Counted from the stretch's first letter, positions 45,501 through 58,074 are shown. The stretch is DNA of 64,000 nucleotides from Bugula neritina (GCA_964035545.1 OZ037772.1:2798501-2862500), one strand, 5' to 3'. Program-made: numbers and translations. The notes: a model not told the origin generated them from the letters alone.

Positions 45501-48500
45501 AATACTTAGTACCAAAACAAAAAATACAACCTAACTGGGGAGCATATAAGTGGAATGAAACTCCTTCAGCCTACTAGCTGTTTATGATTTCGAACTTTTT
45601 TTGAACCCAAGACATTTTCAATTAGCTTGTTACCAGACTACTATTAAACATTGCCCCACTCCACAAGACTTAAGTTGAATTTATCAACAAAAAATTTCAA
45701 CTGCACATATCTCTTGCATGGGTAGTTTAGGCTTCACTAGTCAATTTCATTCATGGAAAGGAAAGCCAACTAATTTAAAATGTGTGTAAAAGAGAGATCA
45801 GGGAGATGCACCATTAAACTCCAATGTACTCAGTTATCAGCAAATGTGTTTCAAACAAGAAGTTTAAAATTAACAATGAAACAAGCTACTGAATAGTCAA
45901 TTGTGGATCAGGTGAACCACTTCAAAAGCCTTGTGTAAACTTGTGTAAACTACCTGGTGGAACAAAAGAAGATGTTGCATAACAGAGCTATAGTAAGGAA
46001 ATATTTAAATTGTAATTCAAAGGCAAGAAACTGGCTTACCAAGCATCGGAAGAGCAAAACAAAGGTTATTACATAACAGCACATAGTTTTCATTCATGGC
46101 TATTGACAGAAGAAATATTCTGCTGGCATAGTGAACACCAGAGGCTCAGACTAAGAGGTTGTGCTTTGAGATTCAGTGAATTTGTGTTTCCAAACAACCT
46201 CACAACATGGAAAACGTTGAATCATTTCATCACATGGGTAAAGATTGCAGCTACCTCTCAGAGATAGAAGATGATCACTTTCTTTCAGAGTTAGGAACTG
46301 AAGTTGTCATTGCAGCAAAAGGTAAGTTCAATCATTTGCTTAACGTTGTCATTTTATATCACAATGACAGTATGACTATTGCTGTAGACAGATAAATAAA
46401 TTTGTGCAACTATAACTTTTAAAAGACCACATTGACGGATATTTCCCAAACTAATCTATTCCTATATCAATTTGATACGAGTTTTCCTGTAACAATCTAT
46501 TTTCAAAAAATTTAGCGTTTTATTCCCACTTCACCTTCTAGCAATTTGTGCTAAATTCATTAATTTGAATCCCCCCCCCCCATTGTAGAAGTATTGTTAA
46601 TAATGCAGTTTAGCAGCCTACAAGTGGTTATTAGCCTTAAACAGCTGCCAAGCTAGCTTCTTGTTTTATAGCTAAGTACCAAAATGCCAATATTAGCGGT
46701 GAGTTGGCAAAGTTGGCAAAATTTTTTATTAACTTCCGTGCTACCAGTTTATTCTTTTATTTATCTTTGCGCAGCACAATTAAATATAAAAACATGTTTA
46801 AGTAGCAATATTTTTCTTGGTAGTACTTTATTTGTTTTTCAATTTATAGACATACTGAAACTTATCAATATCTGTTATCTCGATATGAGGGGTTTATATA
46901 AAAGGCTGACTCTAGCTTAAATTGTGGTTCACTGACATTTTGAGATAATTTTAATGCAGAGAAGCTTCTATTAACTAAACTAATTATGCCCAACAGCTCT
47001 TGCATTTGTAATTAAGAAAGAAGTAAAATAAAATGATGGCCAAAATTGTTAGTAAATTTTGATAAGCTCAAACTAACCCAAACACTACGCAACATAATGA
47101 TCATAAGTTTGCCAAAGCCTGTATGGTTATTCAGAGTCAAACAATTGACATGGTGGCGCTGAAAATATGCTGAAAGATTCATAGCTAACATCATTGATAC
47201 TATTAGTTTTGGCCTTAGACTTCAGCTTCTTCAAAGTTGAACTTAATTTATTTACGCTGCTTGTGATTGTATATCTTAACCAAATGTATACTGCTCATAC
47301 TAATACAGTTTAAATATTACTCAACTTTTATCTTTTGTTGTAGATCCCATAACATTTTTTAAGAATGCTGAATAGGAGCACAAAAAAGAATTTGACCGCT
47401 ACAAAACTTTGAATCATGCTGAGACCTTCAGCCTGCAAGCAGGCGCACTTGCCACTACATTACAAGCGTCACTGGGTGCTCTCGACACTACACCTCACCC
47501 ACTTCTCAAGAACTCAGCTGCTCTTTTTATACTACTCCTTCAGGCTTCCCTGACCACTCAACTCCTCTTTGAGTACTACCACACTTTACTGACCACTGGA
47601 ATTAGTTATAAAACTTCTCCCTCCCCCCTCCCGTACTGGAGTTCCTATCACAGACCTCGGACTTGCACACACCACAACTGCTTGGTTATCGCTACACTAC
47701 AGAGCAAGAATGTAATGACACACACTATGGTCTTAGCAGGTTCTGCTAATATTGAGAAAAGTTAACTGAATTTACAGTCGTAGAAAAATTCTGCAAATGT
47801 TTATTTTCATGTTTTTTTTCTTATTTTAATTTTTAGAAGTTATTTTTTGTTGCATTTCTTATATTCAACTATCATATACAATAAAATCCACATTACTATA
47901 CTCTCATACTGGTTAGAAGTTATGACAAGTTAGTTCAGAGTGATCAGTAATAATTTTTGCAGAAGCTTATTTCCAACAAAAATTAGAGCAGCATGGAACA
48001 TTTATAAGTTCAGCTTTGAATATAACCTAGTTCAGCATTGAGCATATCTAAGATCATCATTGAACAGAAATAAGATCACCATTAAACATATATAATATCA
48101 CTATTGAGCATAAATAAGATCACTATTAAACATATATAATATCACTATTGAGCATAAATAAGATCACTATTAAACATATATAATATCACTATTGAGCATA
48201 AATAAGATCACCATTGAACATAACTTGGCTCATTGTGATAAATACAAAGAATCAACTTCACAACTCTTTATATCAACATTGATCTAACATACTATTCACT
48301 GTGAACAGTACCTGACACTAATTTCTATTCACTGCTGGTCAATTTAGGGATCCAAAAAACGAGCTGTTTTAGTTGTCAGCTAATGTTCACTCTAACACTA
48401 ATATTTCTCTCTGTGTACATGTGCATGTAACTTGCAAAAGCTCAAAAGCCTTCAACAAACTGCTTGAAATTTTTTAATCGAAATCCCAGCTCCCCTTAAA

Positions 48501-51500
48501 AAACCCAAATTCTCTCCTATAGGGGGATTCTCTCAGGTTGGGAATCACTGTGTTGAATTGACTTGTGTTTCTTATCTTCTTTCCTGTGATTATAAACATG
48601 TATGATGTTGTCATGACAACACAGTTGCAGTGGCACAAAGTACAGTTTACTAGTATGTAGTGATTGTGTAGTGAGAGTGGAGTGTCTGGTTATTGTCCAT
48701 GGTTATGTGTAATCTGTAAGGAGTAGAATTATATTATTTTAATATAATGTTGAGAGAGGTACTTTTATAATGGCAGTTTGCTCAATAGCTTTAGTTCTAA
48801 TGCGATAGACTCATAGCTCTAGAGTCTAGCAGCTGCTACTGTTACCACTAGCTGTTCAGAATTCGCCCAACATCCGGGCTGCCAAAGCATAATAGCCATT
48901 GGCAAGGCCAAGCAGTCACTGGGAAATTATTTGACTAAAGAGCAGGTCTTATGACAATTTGTAGCTAGTCAGTCCCTTAGACAGGAAACAGTGATTCTGT
49001 GACCTATTTAGTTAAATCCATTGCTGAACTTTTGATTGACTATTAGATAGCCACCACAATTGTATTTGGTACAATATAATATTATGGGGTGTCAATCAGT
49101 GTCTAATATAATCTGTGAATTGAGTGTCTCCTTTAGCTTTGATGAGCTGATTACTTCTTCTACCACCAGTCAGTTGTATCAAGTGTTACTTTGTATTGAG
49201 TGAATAGTGCTGAGGATTTGGGCCTATATTATGCCAACCCCCCCTCCGACTTAGACTGTGACCCAACCTGCTGCACATACATAGCAGTACTACACTGAAG
49301 ATAGTTAACATGTGTATGTGTCATCCTACTAGTAATGGATTACTAAGTACAAGTTATCCTATGACTCACTCTTCTTATGCTAGCTGCACGAGATAGACAA
49401 CTCACACGTGACACGCACTCACAGTGCACTAGCTCTTGACACATTGCCAAGGATGATGAAATGACAGTTTCGCGCCACTCCTACCAGTTAGAGTGGCAGG
49501 GTATAGTGTTAGGCATGTGACTCGAAGAAACTGATTAATGAGAAGCTAGTATCTCACTATAAATGGAAACTGTTTTGCAGTGACTCTCTCTTAGATTACT
49601 GTGGTACTATAATGTATGGTTCTGATATTATACTTTTGTTCTTTATACTTTCCAACTAAAAGTAAAGAGCTAGGTTTGAGCTCCATGATTGGCAAACCAT
49701 TAATACATGTTGACTGACCGAACACTCTCCCACCTCTCTCTCTCACAATAACAAGGAGGTTATGTTGTAGTATTGGCTCCACAGAATTCACACCTCAGTA
49801 ATTAGTTGCATTGCACAAAGCTGCAACAATAGTGAATAATTATTGACAATATGGCCTCCACTCAGTAGTTGACTAGTAATTTGTCTATCATTTTACAATA
49901 CAAGTTACAGTTGAGTCTATTTGTTGAGTAGCAGTTCTTTGTCATGAGTGACTATTTTCCAGCACATTAAGTACATAATATAGTCAAGTGTGTTTATGTG
50001 GTAGCCTGTGGTCTATATAATGAATGTGTGTTGATGAGTGATGAGTATTAATTTGACTATTTGCCAAGGACCTAGCTGTGTGTGTGGATGGAGTATTTCA
50101 TTACTTGAGATATACTAAACACAGCTAACACAGATAACATACTGATTGCTATATATTGTAGGAAAGATCACTATGACATAACAGATCCCACAACACTACC
50201 AGTAGCTCAGCATGGAGACCCCTTAGAATACAAGTCTCCACCCAAACCTGCACCCATTCCCTGTGATGTGTGTAAAGGTGGAACACAAGCTGCTGTGTTC
50301 TGCCTTGAGAGTCAAAAGAAATTATGTCAGCAGCATCAAGAAGTGAGTCTTTCTTATATAATTTCTCAAGATTAGTTACTAAACCAGTTCTGGATTGTGT
50401 GTAGAATATTATTGAAAAGAAATGTTGAGTCTGTGTGACTTTTTATACTAAACACACAGTTTCACAGTGCAGTGAGTCAGCTATGACAGACTTGTTGGTG
50501 AAAATACAACCAACTAAACTGTTGACCTTTATTATACAGAATCACAGAGAGCTGATGGGAGATAGACATCAGTTTATTGACATTGAGGTCTACAGAGCTT
50601 CTCCCCAAAGATATACTATAGCTGAATGTGAACATCATAAAGAGGAACAGCTGACAGAAGTGTGTTCCAAGTGTCACCAGATATTCTGTATGAGATGTGA
50701 TATGAAGACTGGCTGTAAGGATAAGACAGGTATTTACTTGCTGTTTCTATTTCTGTAGGAAGAAACTGAGAAATGTTACAAGAACCTGTTATTTATTATT
50801 TTATTATTAAAGTGAGTTATGTAACAGTAAAAGAGGAAGTAAGTTTGTCAGCATTAAGGTTTGTGTGAGACAGAAGTGGATAGTGCAGGAGTTTATAATC
50901 TCACTGTTATGTTGAATATTTAGTATATTTCATCCTTCAAGTGTCTGTTCCCTTGATAAGATGGTATAGGCATAGCTTTAACTCATGCAGTGGTGTCCCA
51001 ATTTTTTCATACCATTCCTTTTTTACAAATATTTTTTATTGAGTTTCCCCTTCTGAAAAATTGCAATTTATATTTGTAAAGAAAATCTTGGACAGATTTT
51101 TTTCCTAATAATTTATTGAGTGTAGCAAAAGGCCAGTGTGTTTGACATGGACCAGTGTCTGCCACAACTTGAGTTTTATTATAGTTATACATATACATGT
51201 AACCTGGAAAACAAGGCAAAAGCTCAAAGAGCTGGTAATTTGTGTGAAATTTATAGAAATGAAACCCCTAAAAACTCAAATTTCCTGCAAGGGGAATTCC
51301 CCCAAGGTTGGGAGCCACTGCTTTAACTTTTTCAATTATATTTTTTCAAATGCAGTGAATAATGAGATAACCATGTGACATCTTTCTAGAATGTTTCTTT
51401 GTATGAATCACTGCTGGAGAAGGTTGAGCTACAATCAACTCAGATAGCAATACTTGAGACAGAGTCCAACTGTTTAGTAATCACATAGTATGTGTATAGT

Positions 51501-54500
51501 GATACATCACCAACCTGTAGTTACAGGTAGTAGGTGTAGAATAAGTACAATGTCATATCTAAAAATGCTTTTATAAATAGTGTGATTTTATGTATACAGA
51601 GGAGACAGTAGCATCCCATGACTTGGCATCTTTGAGTGATTTGTCTTGTGAGTTACGAGAAAGTCTGACTGGTGGAATAGAGACTCTGTCTGAGAAAGTT
51701 GCAGAGTTGAATGACATCTCAAAGGATGCCTGGAAAGAACTGAGTAAAATAGAAGATGAAGTGAAGAAGATGGTTGCTAGAGTAAACGCTGTAGCCGACG
51801 CTCAGGTATGCTGACATGGCGATGTCATCTAATGTATTTCTGTTTGGCTGAAATTGGGTTTTGCATTTGGTCTTTGAGTTGTAAATAGAAATGAATTTCA
51901 TTTGCCACTAGAATTAACTGACCATTAGGGCATTATCATTCTGTGTACAAGTAGCAGTAGTCATTCATCACATGTTACTCAGTGCAGAGGAACCTGTCAA
52001 TACAGATGACTCACTCATCCTTCTGCAACTGTCAATCACTCACACAGGGAGGTTGGCTAGGCGAGTGATTGACAGGTGTCAGGAGGAGACTAGTCACGTG
52101 ATGAACTAGCTCTCTGCTGTGTATAGAGTGTCACGTGACTGAGTCATTGTCCACTCAGTGGGTGATCTGTTATTTTCATTTCAAGTGTAGAGGTTGTGAG
52201 GTGCAGATGTGGTTACACTGTGTTACTATTTATTAGATAGAAAAGATTAGAAAGAGAGCTACAAACCTGAGGCTAGAAATATATGGATATTTGAAGAGCT
52301 GCACACAGATAGTGGATAATTATAGAATAGAGCTGGCCTTGAGTAAGACAATGGGCAGACAGTCTCTGCTGGACACAGTACAACATGCAGTTGATAAGTT
52401 CAATGATGCAGGGATTGTGAGAGACTACAGAGAGACGAGTGAGAAGATAGAAAAGGCTACAGATATTGGTGTAATAGAGAAGTGTGTACTTCCAGACAGC
52501 ATCTTGGTACCAACATGTAGGTGGAGTCTATAAATAGTAACACTAACTATAAATAACTTTCTGCTTGTAATCAGTTGAATTGTTTTCACTGAATATTTAA
52601 TAGTAGAATGAGTAGATAGAGTTTATTTATCAGAGAATTGAGTTTTGTTCTACTCTCATATTATGAGACATTTCTGCAGTTTTTCAGAGTTTATGATGTA
52701 TAAGTGAGCTGCTAAACTGTGTCATGCTGACTACCTGCTGTCAGTATTAACAAGATATTCTCACTTAGACCTGTGCATCACGTAGCAAGTTATAGAATTG
52801 TTATTTTGTTGTTGCAGACAGTGAAGACAGTCTGGGACTGAAGCTGCTGCAACCACCAGCTTCTCTACAGTCTGATGGACTTCCTGTACGTGACTTGTGT
52901 TTCTCAGTAAACATCTTAGCTGATGGACATCTGATGTGTCGGACACCAGAAGGTGTAGAAGTAAGAAATAGAGACACTCTGGATACTATCAGCTCAGTGA
53001 AACACACCAACACTACACGGTGGAGGGAGATAATCCAACCTGAAGGGGTGATGGTTGGCAGCTGGTATAATGAAGAGGAGGACACAGTTGAAGTCTCACT
53101 TCTTGATCCGAACTCCTTTGAGAAGACTCGCTCTCTTTTCAAGCAGTCAGTAGATAAACCCACTTACTATAGTATAGCTCAACACCTCTTTCTAGTTTAT
53201 ATTGTAGACTGGAGAGAGAAACAGCTGGTAGTCTGTAACCTAGTTGACAATAAAATACAGAAGTTCCCACTTCCTGAGATAAAGTTCCCTCACTCTGTAT
53301 GCATCCTCCCAGACTCAACTCTCCTCATAGGAGACTTCACTGCAGATGGTGCTGTGAGAAGATATAAAGTGGAGAACACAACTCTCATTATGATGTGGGA
53401 GTTTCCTCACATCTCAGGACCATCTGCTATTTCCTTTGATCCAACATCTGAACTAATTCACATCTGTACAGGGAGAGGACCTCTCCTCATTCTCTCACTT
53501 GAAGGTAAATACTCTGTTTTTTTATAGTAAGTTTAGTTATTTTATATATAATTATGTTGTAGTAAATAATGTATTTTAATAATTGACAGTAAACAACTTC
53601 CACTCATAAGATATATTATGATATTGTTAGTATTTATCAAGTCACTGATGTTATTTTCAGCTAAAAGTCATGTAATAAAGAGTGTAACATGCTGATAGTA
53701 GATGTTATATTCTTCATCACATGACTTGTAGCTAATAATAATATTAGTGAATAATACTGCCTCCCTGCAATAAGTTTATTTCCAGCTGCAGTAACATGCA
53801 GGATGTAAGCACAGGTAAAAGTGTATATTATATTGTATAGGTTTAAGGTGTACTCTGTGTAGTGTGCAGTGAGCTCTTAGTAAACTCTCTATTCAGTCTT
53901 CCTTTCCAAGAGTTCACCTGGTAGTGTAGAGGATAGGGACTCCACACTGCTAAGTGAGTTGGTGCTGCAAGGGGTTCAAACCCACCTATCAGCATGTCTA
54001 GTTAGTATACTATGCAAGTGTTTTGCAGTAATTTTAGAGGTGCTCAGTCTAACAACTGTACAGACTGCCAGCTACGCATGAGTTATGAGTTGTAGTTTGA
54101 CTTCAGTCTAGTGCTGCTATTGTTTTGGTCATCAGACAATTTAAATATAAATAATTTGATACTTTTTGACTGCCATTACTGAGACTATGTAATTTGATGA
54201 TGGCTGGTAGAGAAGTGTTTGCTGGTGGGACTCAGGTGGCTGCGGTTGGTTCTTGTCAAGTATTTTATATGTGATAATGTTGGAGTAGCTGCAGTGGTAT
54301 TAGAAGTAGACATGTGGGTGTGTTCTTGCTCAGAGCCACAGGCTAAGTTTGTTGGCCAAGGTCAATATTGTTGTATAATGAGACACTATTTTCTATTTGA
54401 GTATTTACTTCATGCATGTAACCTGCTTAGTTCCATCTTTAAAGGCAGTCTGTCTGTTTCTCTCAATACACACCAACTGATACAATATAATGCTAATATT

Positions 54501-54639
54501 TACAGGTCAACTGGTGCTTACTGTTCCCAGAGAAAATCTTGGTGCAAGTGGCTGGGTGGTAGACATTGCTGTGTATAACAGAGACACAGTGTTTCTAGCA
54601 TGTGAAGATGGACTGAGGAGATACACAATAAAATACTAA
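39570..54639 (+). CDS. RING / B-box / coiled-coil / propeller-like (TRIM-family) protein
   Basis: Seven coding exons: 39570-39751, 50162-50342, 50540-50729, 51600-51805, 52237-52516, 52818-53504, 54506-54639. All splice sites are GT-AG, phases agree, and they give 619 residues without a stop. Start MAESRVVKK follows ACCAAG. Residues 17-60 are a C3HC4 RING (C-x2-C-x14-C-x-H-x2-C-x2-C-x13-C-x2-C), so E3 ubiquitin ligase activity is likely. Residues 95-119 and 151-180 are two Cys/His clusters in B-box positions (PCDVCKGG and CSKCHQIFCMRC). Residues about 185-340 are helical and heptad-like (LSEKVAELNDISKDAWKEL). The last 270 residues hold short strand-like repeats ending in RRYTIKY, suggestive of a beta-propeller; they do not clearly match NHL or SPRY. 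The first coding intron is 10.4 kb and full of transposons. The last exon is duplicated, inverted, at 57316-57449. The substrate is unknown. It could function in innate defence or signalling, as many invertebrate TRIM expansions are thought to; that is speculation. Confidence 0.88.
40231..43489. mobile_element. TIR element with TA target site, about 3.3 kb
   Basis: Left end TATGTGACCCATCACGAATA and right end complement of TGATGGGAGGTCACATA form inverted repeats, each bordered by TA. Both ends also share GGGAAC further in. Exon-like open segments lie inside: 41991-42157 (GEWRCEGNVMKLVEVLL) and 42404-42577 (SKWQDEQGRCLVAAS), each after an AG acceptor. I do not recognise a transposase. Mariner-like target choice is suggested by TA only. 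Confidence 0.6.
44039..44484. mobile_element. MITE, 446 bp
   Basis: Ends TGAGTAAATCAAATAAGGGT and complement of GTAAACTGACTCA, with inner inverted TTACTTAATTTAGTACACAC. The ends resemble the hairpin MITE at 61992. The right half, from TAACGGTCCGCACATAT, recurs at 62359-62588. Confidence 0.7.
44485..46206. other. Non-coding intronic stretch
   Basis: No gene or clear repeat seen; part of the first coding intron of the TRIM-like gene. Confidence 0.5.
46207..47764 (+). pseudogene. Unrecognised two-exon ORF with an internal stop
   Basis: Exon 46207-46321 reads MENVESFHHMGKDCSYLSEI to AAK, with donor GTAAGTTC. Exon from 47344 (after TTTGTTGTAG) continues in phase as DPITFFKNAE, then TAG, then EHKKEFDRYKTLNHAETFSL and runs to 47764. 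The stop separates two stretches that look like one continuous helical, charged segment. I do not recognise the family. Its place inside a transposon nest suggests a transposon gene, but a domesticated or host exon cannot be excluded. Confidence 0.35.
48040..48215. repeat. 44-bp tandem repeat, about four copies
   Basis: Units contain TATAATATCACTATTGAGCA and AATAAGATCACTATTAAACA. Confidence 0.9.
48551..50161. other. Rest of the first coding intron of the TRIM-like gene
   Basis: No exon or repeat recognised. Simple AT-rich DNA up to the acceptor at 50161. Confidence 0.5.
50988..51320. mobile_element. hAT-type MITE, 333 bp
   Basis: Ends CAGTGGTGTCCCAATTTTTT and complement of AAGGTTGGGAGCCACTG. 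CTTTAACT occurs immediately after the right end (51321-51328) and just before the left end (50976-50983), with four extra bases (CATG) between. An 8-bp duplication is the hAT hallmark. It lies in the intron between TRIM exons 3 and 4. Confidence 0.75.
51390..51476 (+). other. Orphan coiled-coil-like exon in the TRIM gene
   Basis: An 87-bp segment with acceptor TTTCTAG and donor TTA/GTAATC. In phase 0 it reads NVSLYESLLEKVELQSTQIA and more, heptad-like. Exon 3 ends in phase 1, and in that phase the segment has an early TGA. It would break the protein if included: a decayed exon or a poison exon. Confidence 0.35.
53911..53990 (+). mobile_element. tRNA-like SINE head, second family
   Basis: ACCTGGTAGTGTAGAGGATA resembles an A-box region and GGTTCAAACCC at 53973-53983 is a good B box. 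The head differs from the SINE at 8073. It lies in the last TRIM intron. Confidence 0.6.
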
Positions 54640-54840
54640 ATTTATCAGCTACAGTTTACTAATAATCAGCTCAGTGAGGTCCTGAGAGATGAATTGGATA
54701 ATATTTGTCATCAACATAATTATTTCATCACAATTCATCAATACACACACTCTGTAATTATAGTTAGATATGAGATGTTTTACTGTATCAAATATGTGTT
54801 GCTATTTTACCATCTAATAAAGTTTATTTGTTAGTGAAAA
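54170..54840 (+). repeat. Inverted duplication, left arm
   Basis: Pairs with 57090-58062 in opposite orientation. It includes intron sequence (GATGATGGCTGGTAGAGAAG), the last TRIM exon and the AATAAA region. The right arm has a longer intron. Confidence 0.9.
54816..54821 (+). terminator. Poly(A) signal of the TRIM-like gene
   Basis: AATAAA 177 bases after the stop; conserved in the inverted copy at 57101-57106. Confidence 0.7.
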
Positions 54841-57089
54841 CATAGTCTGTTTTCATGCCTCATTAGCTTTAGTTCAAGTTGAGTTCGGTTAGTAACAATA
54901 ATCTTTACTGGAGCAGTAACTGTAAATGACTTGTTAGTGAGAGAATTTATACACTGAATTGACATGCAGGTGCAAGTAACTCCAACATGACTAAGTAAAT
55001 TTATTCCAACCACACATGATACCTAATATGCATTCCACTGCTGTGTATACAACAGTATTGAGTAGCCAATCAAATTGTTTCTTGTCATGCTATCAGGGAT
55101 CTGATAAATAATATATAAGGCAATCAACTAGATATAAACACTGTTTTACTCTACACATGAGCTGTCTGTGATGCAGCTGCTTTGTGAAATGTGTGTAATT
55201 TGATGAGTTTAGTTCAGTCGGTTGCAGTTTAATTATGACATATTCCCCATTCACCTGGGAGAAATCCCATGAGGTATAATAGAGGACAACTCCTAAGCAT
55301 GTCTGAAGGCATCCTTTTAGTGAACAATATATTGCAATGCTACCATCTGATTGGACAATTATGTCCTCATAAAACATAAGCTTAGAGCTCTTGAGTAAAT
55401 TGCAACTAGTTGCCAAATGGTGATGGTAACATTTACATGTAAACTCAACTCTTTCAGGTATAGGTATTATAGTAGGGAGTTTTACTGATGGGTTTGTATT
55501 ACTTTTACCTGCAGGGCTGACTACATTATAAATTGGTTAATTCAACTCATCTTGGATTCAACTACTACAACTTATATATATAGTATTCGGAATAACTCCA
55601 AAGTAGCATATTTCTGTTAAAATAACATTAATATTAAACAGATAAATTATATATTTACTGATTCAATCACTATTTGAGTTTTCAAATTAAAATTCAATAA
55701 GAGACATGAGCAAGTAATAATCATATGTTATGTAATAATACATGCAACAAAAAGGCATCATTATAAAATTTAACAAAATGTATTAGCAGTTATCTATACT
55801 GAGATTATAATGTAATAATAATGTTGTATAAAGTATTAAACTATCAACCCCCCTCTCATATTATTATTTAACCTTTGACCTACAAACAATGATTAAATCA
55901 TTTTCTTGTTGCTATACTGTCTTTTTTTAGTTGGCTCACAGAAACAGTTTCAATCTAACAATGTAGTGTTGATACAAATCAGGGTATATAAGCTCAACAA
56001 TAAAACATAAGAAATAAATATCCTCAATACCCTAAGGAATATTCCAGAGAACACTGCAGGCTAAGCTAAGATATTTTACAACTACATGCAGTTGACATAT
56101 CTTCATGAATTGTGGACCATTTTGGTGCTTCTGTGTGCACAGACAAGTTGTAATGACTCTAACAGAAACTTTCTCAGTAGGTTTCAGTTCATCTTGAATA
56201 TAGTACAGCTTGTTGTCATTTGGCCTCAATAGTATTGATGATACACTACCTAGTTTGGCCTCAATAGTGTTGATGGTACACTACCTTGTTTGGCCTCAAT
56301 ATTATTGATGGTACACTACCTAGTTTGGCCTCAATAGTATTGATGGTACACTACCTTGTTTGGCCTCAATATTATTGATGGTACACTACCTAGTTTGGCC
56401 TCAACAGCATTAATGCTACACTACCTTGTTTGGCCTCATTAGTCTCGCTAATATAAAATTAACAGCACAACTTGCAAGATTTAACTAATTTAACTTTTGG
56501 TTCATATTATGATGTTAATATGCTGACATTTATAACCTCTGATATATTTCTATGTTTATAACCTATCAATATGCTCTGATCTACAGTCTTGATTGCCATT
56601 CAAGGTGTTGCTCACTGCTGGTCAACCCCATTAACCCCCAACTTACTGTCTACATAGAAAACTGTCTACTCTCCCTCCATGGCACATAGCTCATACAATG
56701 TGTATAATTATTTGCTTTTGCACATTCATTACATAAAATACCAGCCATTGTGCTAAAAGTAGAGTTTTGTTGTAGTCTCACATATTGGAACATGGCCTTA
56801 AGATTTGTAGTTTCTGAGGCTTTTATTAAGCTAATGCAGGAGAAAATTGCTAAGAATTTACTGCAGTGAATCTTTTTATACACATTACTTATGAAATGCA
56901 TATGTGTGGAATACTTGATCTACTTTGTATCATGTAAACTAACTTACACACAAGTTATATACAGCTACTACTTGATAAGGAAGTAATAGACTTACACTAA
57001 CAGAGTTATTGACATGAAAAAGTAAATACTATTTAAATTGTGATGACTAAGTAAGTGGATGAGTCATAAACCAGTCAAAAAATAATTTC
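54841..57089. other. Spacer between the inverted arms
   Basis: No gene seen; AT-rich DNA with one 35-bp minisatellite at 56217-56445. Confidence 0.6.
56217..56445. repeat. 35-bp minisatellite, about 6.5 copies
   Basis: Units contain TTTGGCCTCAATAGTATTGA followed by TGGTACACTACCT. Confidence 0.95.
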
Positions 57090-58062
57090 TACAAACAAAC
57101 TTTATTGAGTAAATGTGACTACAGAGTCTTGACAACATAGCAGAGTAAATATGTTACATAATCATTACTAATCAACATCAAATACTGCATATAAGCAGTG
57201 CAAGTCCTGTGGAATATATAATATTATACTGTGAGTAGAACACAATATATTATATTTGACATGTACTACTGATGACCTCACTGAGCTGATTATTAGTAAA
57301 CTGTAGCTGATAAGTTTAGTATTTTATTGTGTATCTCCTCAGACCACCTTCACATGCTAGAAACACTGTGTCTCTGTTATACACAGCAATGTCCCACACC
57401 AAGTCACTAACACCAAGACTTTCTCTGGGAACAGTAAGCACCAGTTCACCTTTAAAAAATGTAATGTCAGATTGAATCAGTTTGAGACAAACAGACAGAC
57501 TACAGTGACATCACAACAGCTGACACCACTACAAGCAAGTTTCTACTTTCTAGTATAATATAGTAACTGAAATATATTCGATAATAATACAATACATTTC
57601 AAATATATTTCTCACTCAGAAAGAATTCCTTTAAAGATGCAACTAAGCAGATTATGTTGAAGATAATAAAGTTCTACCAGTAAGTATTGAATAATTCACT
57701 GAGCTACTCTACTGTTTACTTCACAATAAATGACAACATGGAGAGACTCAACATAGAAATTTAACCCCTCAGCAAATATGATTATACAGGAGAGAAGATA
57801 TATAATATAAGTATTACATACATGAAGTAAATATGCTAAGGGAAAATAGTGTCTCATTATACAACTGTATTGACCTTGACCCACAAACTTAGCCTGTGGC
57901 TCTTATATAGAACACACCCACATGTCTACTTTAAATAATACTGCTACTGCAGCTACTCCAACATTATCACATATTAAATACTTGACAAGAACCAACCCCA
58001 GCCACCTGAGTTCAACCAGCAAACACTGCTCTACCAGCCACCATCAAATTACACTAGTCTCA
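57090..58062 (-). repeat. Inverted duplication, right arm
   Basis: Minus-strand copy of 54170-54840. It ends next to the 19-bp satellite that starts near 58075. A lengthened intron explains the size difference. Confidence 0.9.
57316..57449 (-). CDS. Inverted copy of the last TRIM exon (3' fragment)
   Basis: Reads GELVLTVPRESLGVSDLVWD to RRYTIKY and stop, the same length and phase as 54506-54639 with several amino-acid changes. Its acceptor (TTTTTTAAAG) and a downstream AATAAA (57101-57106, minus) are kept. No upstream TRIM exons are found on the minus strand; a satellite and the VARS fragment follow. The open frame may be chance over 45 codons, or selection if upstream exons are joined elsewhere. 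Confidence 0.65.
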
Positions 58063-58074
58063 GCAATAATTACA

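Larger units (their letters stand above)
40059..48550. mobile_element. hAT-like element, about 8.5 kb between ends, hosting nested insertions
   Basis: Left end CAGTGATTCCCAACCTTTTT and right end AGGTTGGGAATCACTG are inverted repeats of the hAT type. The subterminal sequence matches the small intact relative at 50988-51320 on both sides (TTTCATACCATTCC left, CAAAAGCTCAAA right). Flanks TGTTAGAG and TGTTGAAT match only in part, so a target duplication is uncertain. The span contains the TA-flanked element at 40231, a MITE at 44039, a broken ORF at 46207 and a 44-bp repeat. It may be a small hAT MITE split by later insertions. No hAT transposase was recognised. Confidence 0.6.

Noticed and set aside
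52031-52073. Regulatory palindrome GTCAATCACTC / GAGTGATTGAC in a TRIM intron
   Set aside because: Only 11-bp arms and nothing else to support a function.
54219-54578. 119-codon ORF over the last TRIM exon
   Set aside because: Wrong frame; the true exon is 54506-54639, supported by phase and the inverted copy.
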